Below, in pieces: positions 52,065 to 61,377 of a stretch of DNA of 61,405 nt. The stretch comes from Terriglobales bacterium (GTDB taxonomy: Bacteria; Acidobacteriota; Terriglobia; Terriglobales; Acidobacteriaceae). Below the pieces are notes generated by a model that saw only the letters and a list, made by a program, of their open reading frames with translations, was not told where the DNA came from and did no database searches. Made by a program: the position numbers and the translations under genes. Where the stretch lies: the NCBI GenBank assembly GCA_035651995.1, contig DASRER010000047.1:1-61405 (forward strand), in the 5' to 3' direction. Numbering within the stretch: the stretch's first letter is position 1; each line of letters opens with the position of its first letter.

Positions 52065-53135
52065 ATGCTGGTCGTCATGCAGGCGCACGCTACCGAAGAG
52101 CAGGTGCGCGGCGTCTGCGAAAAGATCGAGTCTCTCGGGCTGCGTCCGCACGCCATTCCCGGAGCGCAGCGCGTGGCCATCGGCATCACCGGCAACCGGG
52201 GCGAAGTCGAGGCCGGCGGCCTGGAGGAGATGCCGGGCGTCGCCGAAGTCATCCGCGTCAGCAAGCCCTACAAGCTGGTGAGCCGCGACATTAAAGAAGA
52301 GGACACCGTCATCCAGTTTCCCGCCTCGGGCCCCAGCCCGGCGGCTACAATCGGCGGACGCGAGCTGGCCATCATGGCCGGTCCGTGCGCCATCGAGAGC
52401 CGCGAGCAGGCCTTCGCGGTGGCCGAGCACGTGGCGCGCAGCGGCGCGCGATTCTTCCGCGGCGGCGCCTACAAGCCGCGCACTTCACCGTATTCCTTCC
52501 AGGGACTTGGCGAAGAGGGACTGAAGATCCTCGCCGAAGTTCGCGAACGCTTCGGAATGAAGATCGTTACCGAAGCGGTGGACAACGAGTCGCTCGACCT
52601 GGTGGAGCAGTACGCCGACGTGGTGCAGATCGGCGCGCGCAACATGCAGAACTTCTCCCTGCTGAAGCGCGCCGGACGCTCGCCCAAACCGGTGCTGCTG
52701 AAGCGCGGCATGTCGGCCACGCTCGACGAATTCCTGATGGCCGCCGAGTACGTGATGAGCGAGGGCAACTACAACGTGATCCTGTGCGAGCGCGGCGTGC
52801 GCACCTTCGCCGACCACACCCGCAACACGCTCGACCTGAGCGTGGTGCCGGCGGTGCACCGGCTCAGCCACCTGCCCATCGTAGTGGACCCGAGCCACGG
52901 CACGGGCAAGCGCAACAAAGTGCTGCCGCTCTCGCGGGCGGCGGTTGCGGTCGGCGCGGACGGGTTGATCGTGGAAGTGCACAACGATCCCGACCGCGCG
53001 CTCAGCGACGGCATGCAATCGCTGTATCCCCATCAGTACGAGGAGTTGATCGCCGAAGTCCGGCAGATCGCCGCCGTGGTGCATCGCGACGTGGCGTCCG
53101 CGGCCGCCGCCAGCCAGCCCGCGCACGCCCGTTGA
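52065..53135 (+). CDS. aroF: 3-deoxy-7-phosphoheptulonate (DAHP) synthase, type I-beta
   Basis: The 356-residue product has an N-terminal regulatory FLD/ACT-like domain (about 1-70: [21 protein letters not shown]) and the catalytic barrel: [72 protein letters not shown] and [17 protein letters not shown]. It makes DAHP from PEP and erythrose 4-phosphate as the first step of the shikimate pathway. The regulatory domain implies feedback control by an aromatic amino acid or chorismate/prephenate. Confidence 0.96.
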   Translation: MLVVMQAHATEEQVRGVCEKIESLGLRPHAIPGAQRVAIGITGNRGEVEAGGLEEMPGVAEVIRVSKPYKLVSRDIKEEDTVIQFPASGPSPAATIGGRELAIMAGPCAIESREQAFAVAEHVARSGARFFRGGAYKPRTSPYSFQGLGEEGLKILAEVRERFGMKIVTEAVDNESLDLVEQYADVVQIGARNMQNFSLLKRAGRSPKPVLLKRGMSATLDEFLMAAEYVMSEGNYNVILCERGVRTFADHTRNTLDLSVVPAVHRLSHLPIVVDPSHGTGKRNKVLPLSRAAVAVGADGLIVEVHNDPDRALSDGMQSLYPHQYEELIAEVRQIAAVVHRDVASAAAASQPAHAR

Positions 53136-53170
53136 CCCCAGGCACGCCTCACGCGCAGCGGTTTTCCTTC

Positions 53171-54334
53171 GTGTCCTTCGTGCGCCCTTTGTTTCCTTTG
53201 TGGTTTGGCTTTGCGCTTTTGCTTTTGCTTGCTCTCTCAGCGTGCCGCGAAGGGCCTCCGGCTGACAACCTCCAGGAATTCGCCTACGTCACCAACGGGC
53301 GCAGCAACACGGTCACCGTGCTCGACCTGCGGCGTCTCCGCTCGGCGCGCACCATCAACGTAGGACGCGGGCCCACCGGCGTGGCGGCGAACCCGAAGAA
53401 GAACGAGGTCTACGCGGTCAACACCGATTCGGACAACGTGAGCTTCATCGATGCCGAACGCAACGTGGTGGTGGCGACGGTGGGCGTGCATCGCCAGCCG
53501 TTCTTCATTGACGTGTCCGCCGACGGCCGGCGCGCCTACGTCGCCAATTCCGGTTCGGCCAACGTCAGCGTGCTCGACCTCGACGCGCGCAGGGTCCTGG
53601 CCAACGTGCGCGTGGGCGCAAAGCCGGGACTGGCGCGGGTTTCGCCCGACGGGAAAACCGTGGTCGTCTCCAACGCGGGTGACAATACCGTCTCGCTGCT
53701 GAACCCATCCGCGCTCGCCGTGCGCTCGACGCTCGATGTCTGCAAGAACCCTCAGGACATCGCCATTCTTCCCGACTCGAGCAAGGCGTTTGTCGCCTGC
53801 GCCGATTCGGGCCAGGTGGCCGCCATCGATTTGAAGTCGGACAAAGTGCTCGCCCTGCTCGACGTAGGGCAGACGCCGGTGCACCTGGCGCTCAAGCCGG
53901 ATGGCGGCGAGATCTTCGTCAGCAACTTCGCCTCCGGGACGATCTCGATCATCGAGACCACCACCAACGAGGTCGCCGGCAGCTTCCTGGCCGGCACGGC
54001 GCCGGTGCGTTCCATCGCCAGCGCGGACAATGCGACGCTGTACATCGCCAACTTCGGCTCGGACGCGGTGGCGGTTTACGGCATTGACGACGGCCGCCTG
54101 CTGGGCACGATCCCGGTGGGCAGCGGGCCGGACGCGCTGGCGCTCGCTCCCAACCAGAATTTTCTGCTGGTGGCCAACTCGAAGTCGGGTGACGTGGCCT
54201 TCGTGCGCACCGCCAAGCTGCCGCGCGGGTCGAAGATCAGCGCCGAACGCTCGCTGTTCACCATGGCGCCGGTGGGACTCGACCCGCGCCAGATCGCGGT
54301 GAAGACGTTTGTCTCGAACGCCGCGGCGCGGTAA
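53171..54334 (+). CDS. YVTN-repeat beta-propeller lipoprotein
   Basis: The frame encodes a hydrophobic leader (WFGFALLLLLALSAC) with a lipobox LSAC, then a seven-bladed propeller of about 45-residue repeats such as FAYVTNGRSNTVTVLDL, VYAVNTDSDNVSFIDA, AYVANSGSANVSVLDL, YIANFGSDAVAVYGI. Such YVTN proteins act as binding scaffolds on the cell surface or in the periplasm. The start is unusual: GTG 53171 or 53180 lies within a CTTCGTGTCCTTCGTGCGCCC dispersed repeat, and no ribosome site is seen. It lies 35 bp after aroF. Confidence 0.82.
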   Translation: MSFVRPLFPLWFGFALLLLLALSACREGPPADNLQEFAYVTNGRSNTVTVLDLRRLRSARTINVGRGPTGVAANPKKNEVYAVNTDSDNVSFIDAERNVVVATVGVHRQPFFIDVSADGRRAYVANSGSANVSVLDLDARRVLANVRVGAKPGLARVSPDGKTVVVSNAGDNTVSLLNPSALAVRSTLDVCKNPQDIAILPDSSKAFVACADSGQVAAIDLKSDKVLALLDVGQTPVHLALKPDGGEIFVSNFASGTISIIETTTNEVAGSFLAGTAPVRSIASADNATLYIANFGSDAVAVYGIDDGRLLGTIPVGSGPDALALAPNQNFLLVANSKSGDVAFVRTAKLPRGSKISAERSLFTMAPVGLDPRQIAVKTFVSNAAAR

Positions 54335-54347
54335 TGGGCAGCCCTTG

Positions 54348-55070
54348 CTATTCCTCGAAACTCTCCAAATCGGACCAGTTCACGCAACAAAGTTTCTCAA
54401 GGGGTTTCGGCGGATTGGCATACGTGACGAGATTCCAGAGTCGATTGCTTGTCACGCCGGAGAGCTGTTTAGGCGGGGACAGCACAAGCCAAGCCGCGGC
54501 ACCGTGCCTCCGCACAATTTCACTGAGGACATCCTCGACGTTAGCACCTGCCAGATGGAATGGGCCAATCGCGGTCTGGTCCATTATTGGTTCGTGAGAA
54601 ATTCCGAAGAAACCGCTGGGAGGCACCGGATCCACATTTCTCCTCAACTCCATCCACAGCACTCGGCCAATCTGAACGATATTTGCTTTGGGTGCATCAA
54701 ATTCCTTGAGACGCACTGAGAGGAGTTGTCGAAGTGGCGCCGCCGGAGAGATTGGGCGGACGACGATCACCCCCCTCACCTCTTCCGATCGGTACTTTGG
54801 CAATTGCTTAAGGAGAGCTGGCAAGACATCTTGTATGGTCGCGCTAATCGCCCGAACCGTTACCGGTGCGAGAATGCTCTTGTCCGTGACAATGACCCCT
54901 ATTGGACGCCTGTAAACCTCCCCAAGTCTTATAAGGGCGTCCAGGGCTGAAGCATCGCGCACGATGAAATCGCTCCGAAATACTGGCCGATCCTGAGCGA
55001 ACCCGGAAGACACCAATACCATGCAAGCAACGGCGAGCAAAACACACTGGCGTCCCCTAACAATCATCAT
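54348..55070 (-). CDS. secreted hypothetical protein with secretin/TonB short N-terminal-like (STN) region
   Basis: The 240-residue product has a signal peptide (to about 28, SSGFAQDR), then a possible STN-like beta-alpha domain (FIVRDASALDALIRLGEVYRRPIGVIV, VTVRAISATIQDVLPALLKQLP) and a second similar region (PFHLAGANVEDVLSEIVRRHG). STN domains receive signals in TonB transducers and secretins, but no barrel or secretin is here. ATG 55070 overlaps the upstream stop by 4 bp (ATGA), so the pair is coupled. The A/T-richer codon use differs from most neighbours. Confidence 0.72.
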   Translation of the reverse strand: MMIVRGRQCVLLAVACMVLVSSGFAQDRPVFRSDFIVRDASALDALIRLGEVYRRPIGVIVTDKSILAPVTVRAISATIQDVLPALLKQLPKYRSEEVRGVIVVRPISPAAPLRQLLSVRLKEFDAPKANIVQIGRVLWMELRRNVDPVPPSGFFGISHEPIMDQTAIGPFHLAGANVEDVLSEIVRRHGAAAWLVLSPPKQLSGVTSNRLWNLVTYANPPKPLEKLCCVNWSDLESFEE

Positions 55071-56227
55071 TGGCCATTCCAAGCTACGGAGTTACACCGC
55101 AGCGCAATGCTATTGGGGAGCAGAACTGGTACACCCCCGTAGAAAAGCACCTGAGTCAGGTCGGTCTCGCCCGTCCCGCCGCTGCCGCAGACTGACGAGC
55201 AGAAGTAAAACTCATCCAGAAAGATACCTGCATCGTGGGTTGGCCCCGAGCCCGTCTGGATGTTTCCGACCGGAAGGTTAAGGCCGTTCTGACCGGCTGT
55301 GACGACCTCTTCGATGTTAACGTTGTCCCTGACAAAAACAATCCCGAATTGGTCTGCAACTCTCTCCCAAATTAGGCGATCCCAGCCTGCATAGCCAGCA
55401 GGGCAGGCATTCGGTCGTGAGAACTGTGTTGTCACGAGGGCTCCTCGAAATGGGATCCTCACATACAAGAAGCCCAATTGAGCTCGCATCTGTTCGCGCG
55501 GGCAATGATGCGACTCATAGCCGTCGCCCTTGGGGACGAGACCGCTTGCGTTCGACTGTGTCTGTCCCGCGGATACGCCGTGCGCCGTAGCGGCCGATAG
55601 GGTTGCAATGGATGTGTCGCCACTAGACCATGTGTCGTAATACTGGGTGACGTCCTCCCACTCCAAACTGCAGGCATTGTGGCCGCGCACGGTGAGATAC
55701 GCGTCCTCACCAACCCCAAAGGCTAAGGAGTCGGGGTCGATGAAGGCCGAATCATAGCCACAGCACATCATGCAGCCATATGCGAGATGCCCAAGGGTCT
55801 TGTCAAGGGCGACCTTTCCCTCAAAGAGGCTGCCAGCATTCTCACCCCCAAGATCGCGAAGGTCATATGTACCGCTTGTTAGGCCTGCTGGAAGCTTGTT
55901 GCCGTTCTTGTCGGGGACACTCTTTTGAATCAGGTCAGCGAAGTTGAGCCACATCTGATCACCGGCGGCGATAGGTTGCTCAATGACGTAGTTGGAAGTG
56001 CCACCGTTGTAGTGCAACGTTAGTCTCGCCGTGGTTTGTTTGCTACCTCCGTTCGTGATCGCGACGATGGAGTTGTGGGTCGCGTCCACTTGCCATTGGC
56101 CGCCGGCCCAAAAGGGTGCGAGCTGGTCGTTAAACGGCGTTTGCGCGCCGTAGCGGCCAGTGCTGTCGTAGCTGGAAGCAATTGCCATGAGGTCATCGGG
56201 CTTCGCGCCGTTGCTGCTCAAGCTCAC
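55067..56227 (-). CDS. acidobacterial exported-type protein, apparently 5'-truncated
   Basis: The product has 386 residues and no signal peptide. It contains DLMAIASSYDSTGRYGAQTPF, a beta domain ending DLRDLGG, the Cys-rich YGCMMCCGYDS, an Ig-like (Big_2) stretch SGDTSIATLSAATAHGVSAGQ and a C-terminal Cys-containing domain (HHCPREQ, CPAGYAGWDR, FYFCSSVCG). From memory, similar acidobacterial proteins are much longer and begin with exported N-terminal domains. The reading frame stays similar upstream of GTG 56227 to about 56262 (PPDAHWAL), then stops near a dispersed repeat (56296-56330). The coupling to the STN-like gene suggests a joint function in intact relatives. Confidence 0.68.
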   Translation of the reverse strand: MSLSSNGAKPDDLMAIASSYDSTGRYGAQTPFNDQLAPFWAGGQWQVDATHNSIVAITNGGSKQTTARLTLHYNGGTSNYVIEQPIAAGDQMWLNFADLIQKSVPDKNGNKLPAGLTSGTYDLRDLGGENAGSLFEGKVALDKTLGHLAYGCMMCCGYDSAFIDPDSLAFGVGEDAYLTVRGHNACSLEWEDVTQYYDTWSSGDTSIATLSAATAHGVSAGQTQSNASGLVPKGDGYESHHCPREQMRAQLGFLYVRIPFRGALVTTQFSRPNACPAGYAGWDRLIWERVADQFGIVFVRDNVNIEEVVTAGQNGLNLPVGNIQTGSGPTHDAGIFLDEFYFCSSVCGSGGTGETDLTQVLFYGGVPVLLPNSIALRCNSVAWNGQ

Positions 56228-56295
56228 TAGCGCCCAATGCGCGTCCGGAGGAATGCTGAGCGCCCGTCGCTACACCGTGAAGGGTTTTCCATCTG

Positions 56296-56330
56296 AGAAC
56301 CTCTGCGTTCTCTGCGCCTCGGCGGTGAAG
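56296..56330. repeat. CTCTGCGTTCTCTGCGCC-type repeat
   Basis: The unit GAACCTCTGCGTTCTCTGCGCCTCGGCGGTGAAGC matches 42389-42418. It sits between the truncated start of the minus-strand gene and the murB start. Confidence 0.75.
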
Positions 56331-56351
56331 CTTTTGCTTTATTCTTCCCAC

Positions 56352-57407
56352 GTGGTCATCCAGGAAAACGTTCCCTTGGCGCCGCTGACTACGCTGAAGG
56401 TCGGCGGGCCGGCGCGCTACTTTGCGCGCGCAACGTCGGAGCAGGACGTGACCGCGGCGGTTTCGACGGCGCGCGAGCGCGGCTGGCCGCTGTTCATCCT
56501 GGGAGGCGGCAGCAACGTGGTGATCGCCGACGCCGGATGGCCCGGGCTGGTGCTGCACATCGCCGTGACGGGGCTGGACCATCGTCGCGAGAACGGCAAG
56601 GTCGTCTTCGAAGCGGGCGCGGGCGAGGAGTGGGACACCTTCGTCGCCTACGCCGTGAAGCACGACTGCGCGGGCGTGGAGTGCATGAGCGGCATTCCCG
56701 GCACGGTGGGCGGCACGCCGGTGCAGAACGTGGGCGCCTACGGGCAGGAAGTTTCCGAGACGATCAGCGAAGTGCGCGCGCTCGACACCGAGCGGGGCAG
56801 CGTGGTCGATCTATGTGGCGAGTCCTGCGGCTTTGCCTACCGCACGAGCATCTTCAACACCGTCGCCAAGGGGCGCTACATCATTACGCGGGTCAGCTAT
56901 GCGCTCGTTTCCGGCGGCGCGCCGAAGGTCGAGTACGCCGACCTGAAGAACTTCTTCTCCGGACGCGGCGGCACGCGCACGCTGCAGGAAGTGCGCGACG
57001 CGGTTCGCCAGGTCCGCCTGCGCAAGGCCATGCTGATCGTGGACGGCGACGAGGACTCCCGCAGCGCCGGGTCGTTCTTCAAGAACCCGCTGATCAGCCA
57101 GGCCGAGTACGAACAGCTCGCGGCCCGTGCCGCGGCACGCGGGCTGACGCCGCCTGCCCGCTTCCCCACGCCGCAAGGCGTGAAGGTGCCAGCCGGCTGG
57201 CTGGTGGAGCAGGCCGGCTTCGCCAAGGGCACGGCGCGGGGACGAGTGGGCATCTCGCGCCGCCACGCCCTCGCCATTGTCAACCGGGGCGGGGCGACCG
57301 CGGCCGAGGTGGCCGCTTTAAAGGATGAAATCCAGCGCCGCGTGGAAGACGTTTTCGGCGTTCGGCTGCAGCCGGAGCCGGTTTTTGTGGGTTTCGGGCC
57401 CGCCTGA
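56352..57407 (+). CDS. murB: UDP-N-acetylenolpyruvoylglucosamine reductase
   Basis: The 351-residue product matches MurB: FAD-binding NVPLAPLTTLKVGGPA, LFILGGGSNVVIADAG, MSGIPGTVGGTPVQNVGAYGQE, YRTSIFNT and the C-terminal GSFFKNP with the proton-donor serine, then AGWLVEQAGFAKG. It reduces UDP-GlcNAc-enolpyruvate to UDP-MurNAc. GTG 56352 places the start just before the conserved N-terminus; no ribosome site is seen, and the leader contains a repeat. No mur cluster surrounds it. Confidence 0.95.
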   Translation: MVIQENVPLAPLTTLKVGGPARYFARATSEQDVTAAVSTARERGWPLFILGGGSNVVIADAGWPGLVLHIAVTGLDHRRENGKVVFEAGAGEEWDTFVAYAVKHDCAGVECMSGIPGTVGGTPVQNVGAYGQEVSETISEVRALDTERGSVVDLCGESCGFAYRTSIFNTVAKGRYIITRVSYALVSGGAPKVEYADLKNFFSGRGGTRTLQEVRDAVRQVRLRKAMLIVDGDEDSRSAGSFFKNPLISQAEYEQLAARAAARGLTPPARFPTPQGVKVPAGWLVEQAGFAKGTARGRVGISRRHALAIVNRGGATAAEVAALKDEIQRRVEDVFGVRLQPEPVFVGFGPA

Positions 57408-57554
57408 GCGAAAAAACAAAGAGAGAGGCTGCTTTCTCCAATCCAGACCGCAACTTAAGGGCACCTTTTGGGGTTTTTACTGGCGGCCCTGTGTGCCAGA
57501 ATGTGACTTTCTTTTTTGGCCGCCAACGAATCCAAAAAGGGTGGGGAACAAACA

Positions 57555-59129
57555 GTGAAGCTCTCGAAGAAATGGCTGGCGATAGCGGGCGCGGTGATCG
57601 CCATCGCGCTGTTCGCGGCCTTCGGCCTGAACAAAAAGGACAAGACCCAGTACTTCACCCAGAAGGTGGAGCGCGGCGACATTCGTGAAGTGGTAGAGGC
57701 CACCGGCACCATCAACGCCGTCACCACGGTTCAGGTGGGCTCACAGGTTTCCGGGACCATCGCCAAGTTGTACGTTGATTTCAATTCCAGGGTGAAGAAG
57801 GGACAGGTGGTCGCCGAGCTCGACCAGTCCCTGTTCCGGGGAACGCTCTTGCAGGCGCAGGCCGACCTGGCCAACGCCCGCGCCAACCTGGCGGCGGCCA
57901 AGGCCAACCTGGTGAAAGCGCAGGCCACCGCCACCCAGACCAAGGCGGACTACGAGCGCACTCTCGGTCTGACCAAAGAGGGCGTGATGAGCCAGCAGCA
58001 GCTCGACCTGGCCAAGGCCAATGCGGATACGGCCGTGGCCGCGGTTGACGCGGCGCAGGCGCAGGTCACGCAGGCCGCGGCGCAGGTGCAGCAGAAGTCG
58101 GCGGCGGTCGAGGTGGCGCAAACCAATTTGAACTACACCGTCATCAAGGCGCCGGTGGACGGCGTCGTCGTGGCGCGCAACGTTGACGTTGGGCAGACGG
58201 TGGCGGCGTCGCTGCAGGCGCCCACCCTGTTCATCATCGCGCAGGACCTGACCAAGATGCAGGTCTACACCGCGACCGACGAGTCCGACGTGGGCATGAT
58301 GCGCCCCAACCAGCCGGTCAGCTTCAAGGTTGACGCCTTTCCGCGCGACACGTTCCGCGGGCGCGTATCGCAGGTGCGCATGAACGCCACCACGGTGCAG
58401 AACGTGGTCACGTACACCACGGTGGTGGACTTCGATAATCCCGACCTCAAGCTCTTCCCCGGAATGACGGCGTACGTCACCATCCCGGTCGCGACGGCGA
58501 CCGACGCGCTCCGCATCCCGAACGGCGCGCTGCGCTACAAGCCTGATATGCCGGCCGCCGACCTGCGCGCGCTGTATCAGAAATACGGCATCCCGGTGCC
58601 GGGCGGCGGACGCCAGCAGGCCGCTGGACAAGGCCAGGGCCAGAACCAGGACCAGCAGGCGCAAGCGCAGCAGCCGCAGTCAGGCCAGCCGCAGGGCGGC
58701 GACCAGAGCGGCCAGGGCGCCATCGGGCAGCAGGGCGGCCAGGGCGGCGGGCAGTTCCGCCGGAATGGCGGCGGCCAGTTTGGCGGCGGCGGCCAGTTTG
58801 CCGGACGCCGGCAGGCAGGGGCCGGAGGCGGCCAGCCCGGCGGCGGCGCCGAGCCCGGCGGAAACAGCGGGGGCAACTCCGGCGGCGGCAAGCGCGAGCA
58901 GCGCACCGACGTAGCGGTGGTGTGGAAGCTCGGGGCCGACGGCAAGACCATCCAGCCGGTCCGCGTGCGCACCGGAATTACCGACCATACGGTCACCGAG
59001 ATCACGCAGGTGTTGAACGGCGAGCTGAAGGAAGGCGACAACGTGGTGGTCGGCGCATCTGGCGGCAGCAGCGGACCGCGGTTCACTGGCGGTCCGGGCG
59101 GCGGGCCGGGCGGAGGCCTGAGGCGCTAA
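57555..59129 (+). CDS. MacA-like efflux periplasmic adaptor (HlyD family) with Gly/Gln-rich insert
   Basis: The 524-residue product has an N-terminal anchor (about 5-22), the lipoyl/barrel core ([18 protein letters not shown]), a long alpha-helical hairpin (about 95-190, Ala/Gln heptads), beta-barrel domain and a membrane-proximal domain at the C-terminus. Between the last two lies a low-complexity insert (about residues 350-445) of Gly, Gln, Asn, Arg. It links an inner-membrane ABC transporter to an outer-membrane channel. GGGGAACAAACA precedes GTG 57555; the TTG upstream is less likely. The ABC ATPase gene follows 11 bp later. Confidence 0.9.
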   Translation: MKLSKKWLAIAGAVIAIALFAAFGLNKKDKTQYFTQKVERGDIREVVEATGTINAVTTVQVGSQVSGTIAKLYVDFNSRVKKGQVVAELDQSLFRGTLLQAQADLANARANLAAAKANLVKAQATATQTKADYERTLGLTKEGVMSQQQLDLAKANADTAVAAVDAAQAQVTQAAAQVQQKSAAVEVAQTNLNYTVIKAPVDGVVVARNVDVGQTVAASLQAPTLFIIAQDLTKMQVYTATDESDVGMMRPNQPVSFKVDAFPRDTFRGRVSQVRMNATTVQNVVTYTTVVDFDNPDLKLFPGMTAYVTIPVATATDALRIPNGALRYKPDMPAADLRALYQKYGIPVPGGGRQQAAGQGQGQNQDQQAQAQQPQSGQPQGGDQSGQGAIGQQGGQGGGQFRRNGGGQFGGGGQFAGRRQAGAGGGQPGGGAEPGGNSGGNSGGGKREQRTDVAVVWKLGADGKTIQPVRVRTGITDHTVTEITQVLNGELKEGDNVVVGASGGSSGPRFTGGPGGGPGGGLRR

Positions 59130-59140
59130 GGGCGTCCGCT

Positions 59141-59929
59141 ATGGCCACCACGCTCCAGGCAAACGCCGGACAGGCGCCGGCGGCGACCCACGCCGCCGTC
59201 ATCCGCGTCGAAGACGTCCACAAGTACTACGAGCTGGGCGAAACGCGCGTGCATGCCCTGCGCGGCGTCACGGTCGAGATCACGCGCGGCGAATTCGTCG
59301 CCATCATGGGCGCCAGCGGCAGCGGCAAGAGCACCTTCATGAACCTGCTCGGCTGCCTCGACAAGCCCTCTTCGGGCCACTATTACCTCGACGGCACCGA
59401 CGTTTCGCAGTTCAGCAAGCAGCAGCTGGCCGCGATACGCAACCGCCGCATCGGGTTCGTGTTCCAGGGATTCAACCTGCTCTCGCGCACCACCGCATTA
59501 GAAAATGTCGAGCTGCCCACGCTGTACTCCAAGCTCGACAGGGTCGAGCGCGAGAAGCGTGCCCGGGCGGCGCTGGAAATGGTCGGACTCGGCCAGCGCA
59601 TGGACCACTTCCCGTCGCAGCTCTCCGGCGGGCAGCAGCAGCGCGTCGCCATCGCCCGCGCGCTGGTGAACCAGCCGGCCATCCTGCTGGCCGACGAGCC
59701 CACCGGCAACCTTGACAGCCGCACGTCGGTCGAGATCATGGACATCTTCCAGCAACTGAACCAGGAGCGCGGTCTGACCATCGTGCTGGTGACGCACGAG
59801 CACGACATTGCCCAGTTCGCCAAGCGCAACATCGTCTTCCGCGACGGAAAAATCCGCCGCGACGAGCTGGTGCAGGACCGGCCCATCGCGCACGAAGTGC
59901 TGAAGACGATGCCGACGATTGAGGACTGA
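59141..59929 (+). CDS. MacB-type ABC transporter ATP-binding protein
   Basis: The 262-residue ATPase has Walker [11 protein letters not shown]-loop VFQGFNLL, signature [15 protein letters not shown], Walker [12 protein letters not shown] and the H-loop VTHEHD. Its closeness to LolD/MacB ATPases and the neighbouring adaptor and permease genes show it powers the MacAB-like complex. ATG 59141 follows the adaptor stop by 11 bp. Confidence 0.95.
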   Translation: MATTLQANAGQAPAATHAAVIRVEDVHKYYELGETRVHALRGVTVEITRGEFVAIMGASGSGKSTFMNLLGCLDKPSSGHYYLDGTDVSQFSKQQLAAIRNRRIGFVFQGFNLLSRTTALENVELPTLYSKLDRVEREKRARAALEMVGLGQRMDHFPSQLSGGQQQRVAIARALVNQPAILLADEPTGNLDSRTSVEIMDIFQQLNQERGLTIVLVTHEHDIAQFAKRNIVFRDGKIRRDELVQDRPIAHEVLKTMPTIED

Positions 59930-59958
59930 ACGATTGGTGATTGGGTGATTTGGAATTT

Positions 59959-60031
59959 GGCAGTCAGCAGTTAGCATTTGGCCCCTGAAGGGCACGGGCC
60001 CGGACGGCCAAATGCCACATGCTAACTGCCG
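59959..60031. repeat. GGCAGTCAGCAGTTAGCATTTGG-type inverted repeat
   Basis: The arms 59959-59982 and 60007-60031 are imperfectly complementary around a GGGCACGGGCCC centre. The element lies between the ABC ATPase and permease genes of the same operon, so if a hairpin forms it could attenuate or stabilise the message. Related to 40016-40160. Confidence 0.7.
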
Positions 60032-60060
60032 GGCGACGATGAGTCGCAGAACGAGATTCT

Positions 60061-61299
60061 ATGGATTTACTCGCTACACTTCGCATCGCATTCCGCGCGC
60101 TGGCGCGCAACAAGATGCGCTCCATTCTGACCATGCTGGGCATCATCATCGGCGTGGGCGCGGTCATCGCCATGGTCGGACTGGGGCAGGGCGCGAACGA
60201 ACAGGTGCAGAAGCAGATCGCCGCCATGGGCTCCAACGTCCTGTTCGTGGGCTCGGGCACGGTGAGCCGGGGCGGCATGATGATGGGCTGGGGCGCCACC
60301 AAGACCCTGGTCTATTCCGATATGCAGGCGATCCTGCGCGAGTGCCCGGCGGTGGCCGCGGCGGCGCCCATCGCCAGCTCGCAGGCGCAGGTGGTGTTCG
60401 GCAACGACAACTGGTACACGCGCGTGACCGGCACCGAGCCGCAGTACATTGACGTCCGCGCCTGGCCGATCGCCGAAGGCGACATGTTCAACCGCGGCGA
60501 CGTCGACACCGCCTCCAACGTGGCCGTGATCGGCGAGACGGTGCGCAAGAACCTGTTCGGCGCCACCGACCCGATCGGCCAGACCATCCGCATCAAGAAC
60601 CTGCCCTTCCGCGTGGTGGGTATTCTCGTCCCCAAAGGGCAGTCGGCGGGCGGCATGGGCCAGGACCAGGACGACACCATCATTGTTCCCCTGACCACGC
60701 TGCAGAAGAAGATCACCGGGCAGGACTGGCTGCAGAACATCATGGTTTCGGCGGTGTCGCGCGAAGCCAGCTTTACCGCGCAATCACAGATCGAAGCGCT
60801 GCTGCGCGACCGCCACCGCATCCGCCCCGGCCAGAGCGACGACTTCTTCGTCCGCAACCAGGCCGACGTGGCGGAAATGGCCGACCAGACGGGTAAAGTC
60901 ATGACGCTGCTGCTGGCCTCGATCGCCAGCGTATCGCTGCTGGTGGGCGGCATCGGCATCATGAACATCATGCTGGCGACGGTGACGGAGCGCACGCGCG
61001 AGATCGGCATCCGCCGCGCCCTGGGCGCCAAGCGGCGTGACATCGCACTGCAGTTCCTGATCGAGGCCATCGCCCAGACCACGGCGGGCGGCCTGATCGG
61101 GCTGGTCGTCGGCCTGACAGTGGCGTTCGGCGTGCCGCTGTTGGGCCACTTCCTGGGCTTCCACCTGCCGAGCCGCTTGCACCTGCTGTCGATGTACATC
61201 TCGATCGGCGTGGACATGGCGGTCGGCGTGCTGTTCGGCCTCTACCCGGCGCTGCGGGCGGCCTACCTCGACCCGATCGAGGCGCTGCGGCACGAGTAG
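60061..61299 (+). CDS. MacB-type ABC transporter permease
   Basis: The 412-residue product has TM1 (about 20-42, with the RSILTMLGIIIGVGAVIAM signature), a large periplasmic MacB_PCD domain (about 45-260) and three C-terminal helices of the FtsX fold (about 285-400) containing TRPREIGIRRALGA-like text (TREIGIRRALGAKRRDI). It transports lipid-linked, peptide or antibiotic substrates using mechanotransmission with the ATPase. ATG 60061 is 131 bp after the ATPase, with a repeat between. Confidence 0.94.
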   Translation: MDLLATLRIAFRALARNKMRSILTMLGIIIGVGAVIAMVGLGQGANEQVQKQIAAMGSNVLFVGSGTVSRGGMMMGWGATKTLVYSDMQAILRECPAVAAAAPIASSQAQVVFGNDNWYTRVTGTEPQYIDVRAWPIAEGDMFNRGDVDTASNVAVIGETVRKNLFGATDPIGQTIRIKNLPFRVVGILVPKGQSAGGMGQDQDDTIIVPLTTLQKKITGQDWLQNIMVSAVSREASFTAQSQIEALLRDRHRIRPGQSDDFFVRNQADVAEMADQTGKVMTLLLASIASVSLLVGGIGIMNIMLATVTERTREIGIRRALGAKRRDIALQFLIEAIAQTTAGGLIGLVVGLTVAFGVPLLGHFLGFHLPSRLHLLSMYISIGVDMAVGVLFGLYPALRAAYLDPIEALRHE

Positions 61300-61359
61300 C
61301 GGGGGACCGCGACCGAAAAGGCGAGCGTCACCATCCCGGACGCTGCCGGCCTCGGACCG

Positions 61360-61377
61360 AGCCCCCTAAAGGGGGCT
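61360..61377 (+). terminator. GC hairpin downstream of the efflux operon
   Basis: A perfect 7-bp stem AGCCCCC/GGGGGCT with loop TAAA lies 61 bp after the permease stop. Only two Ts follow, so it may pause or terminate weakly. Confidence 0.5.
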
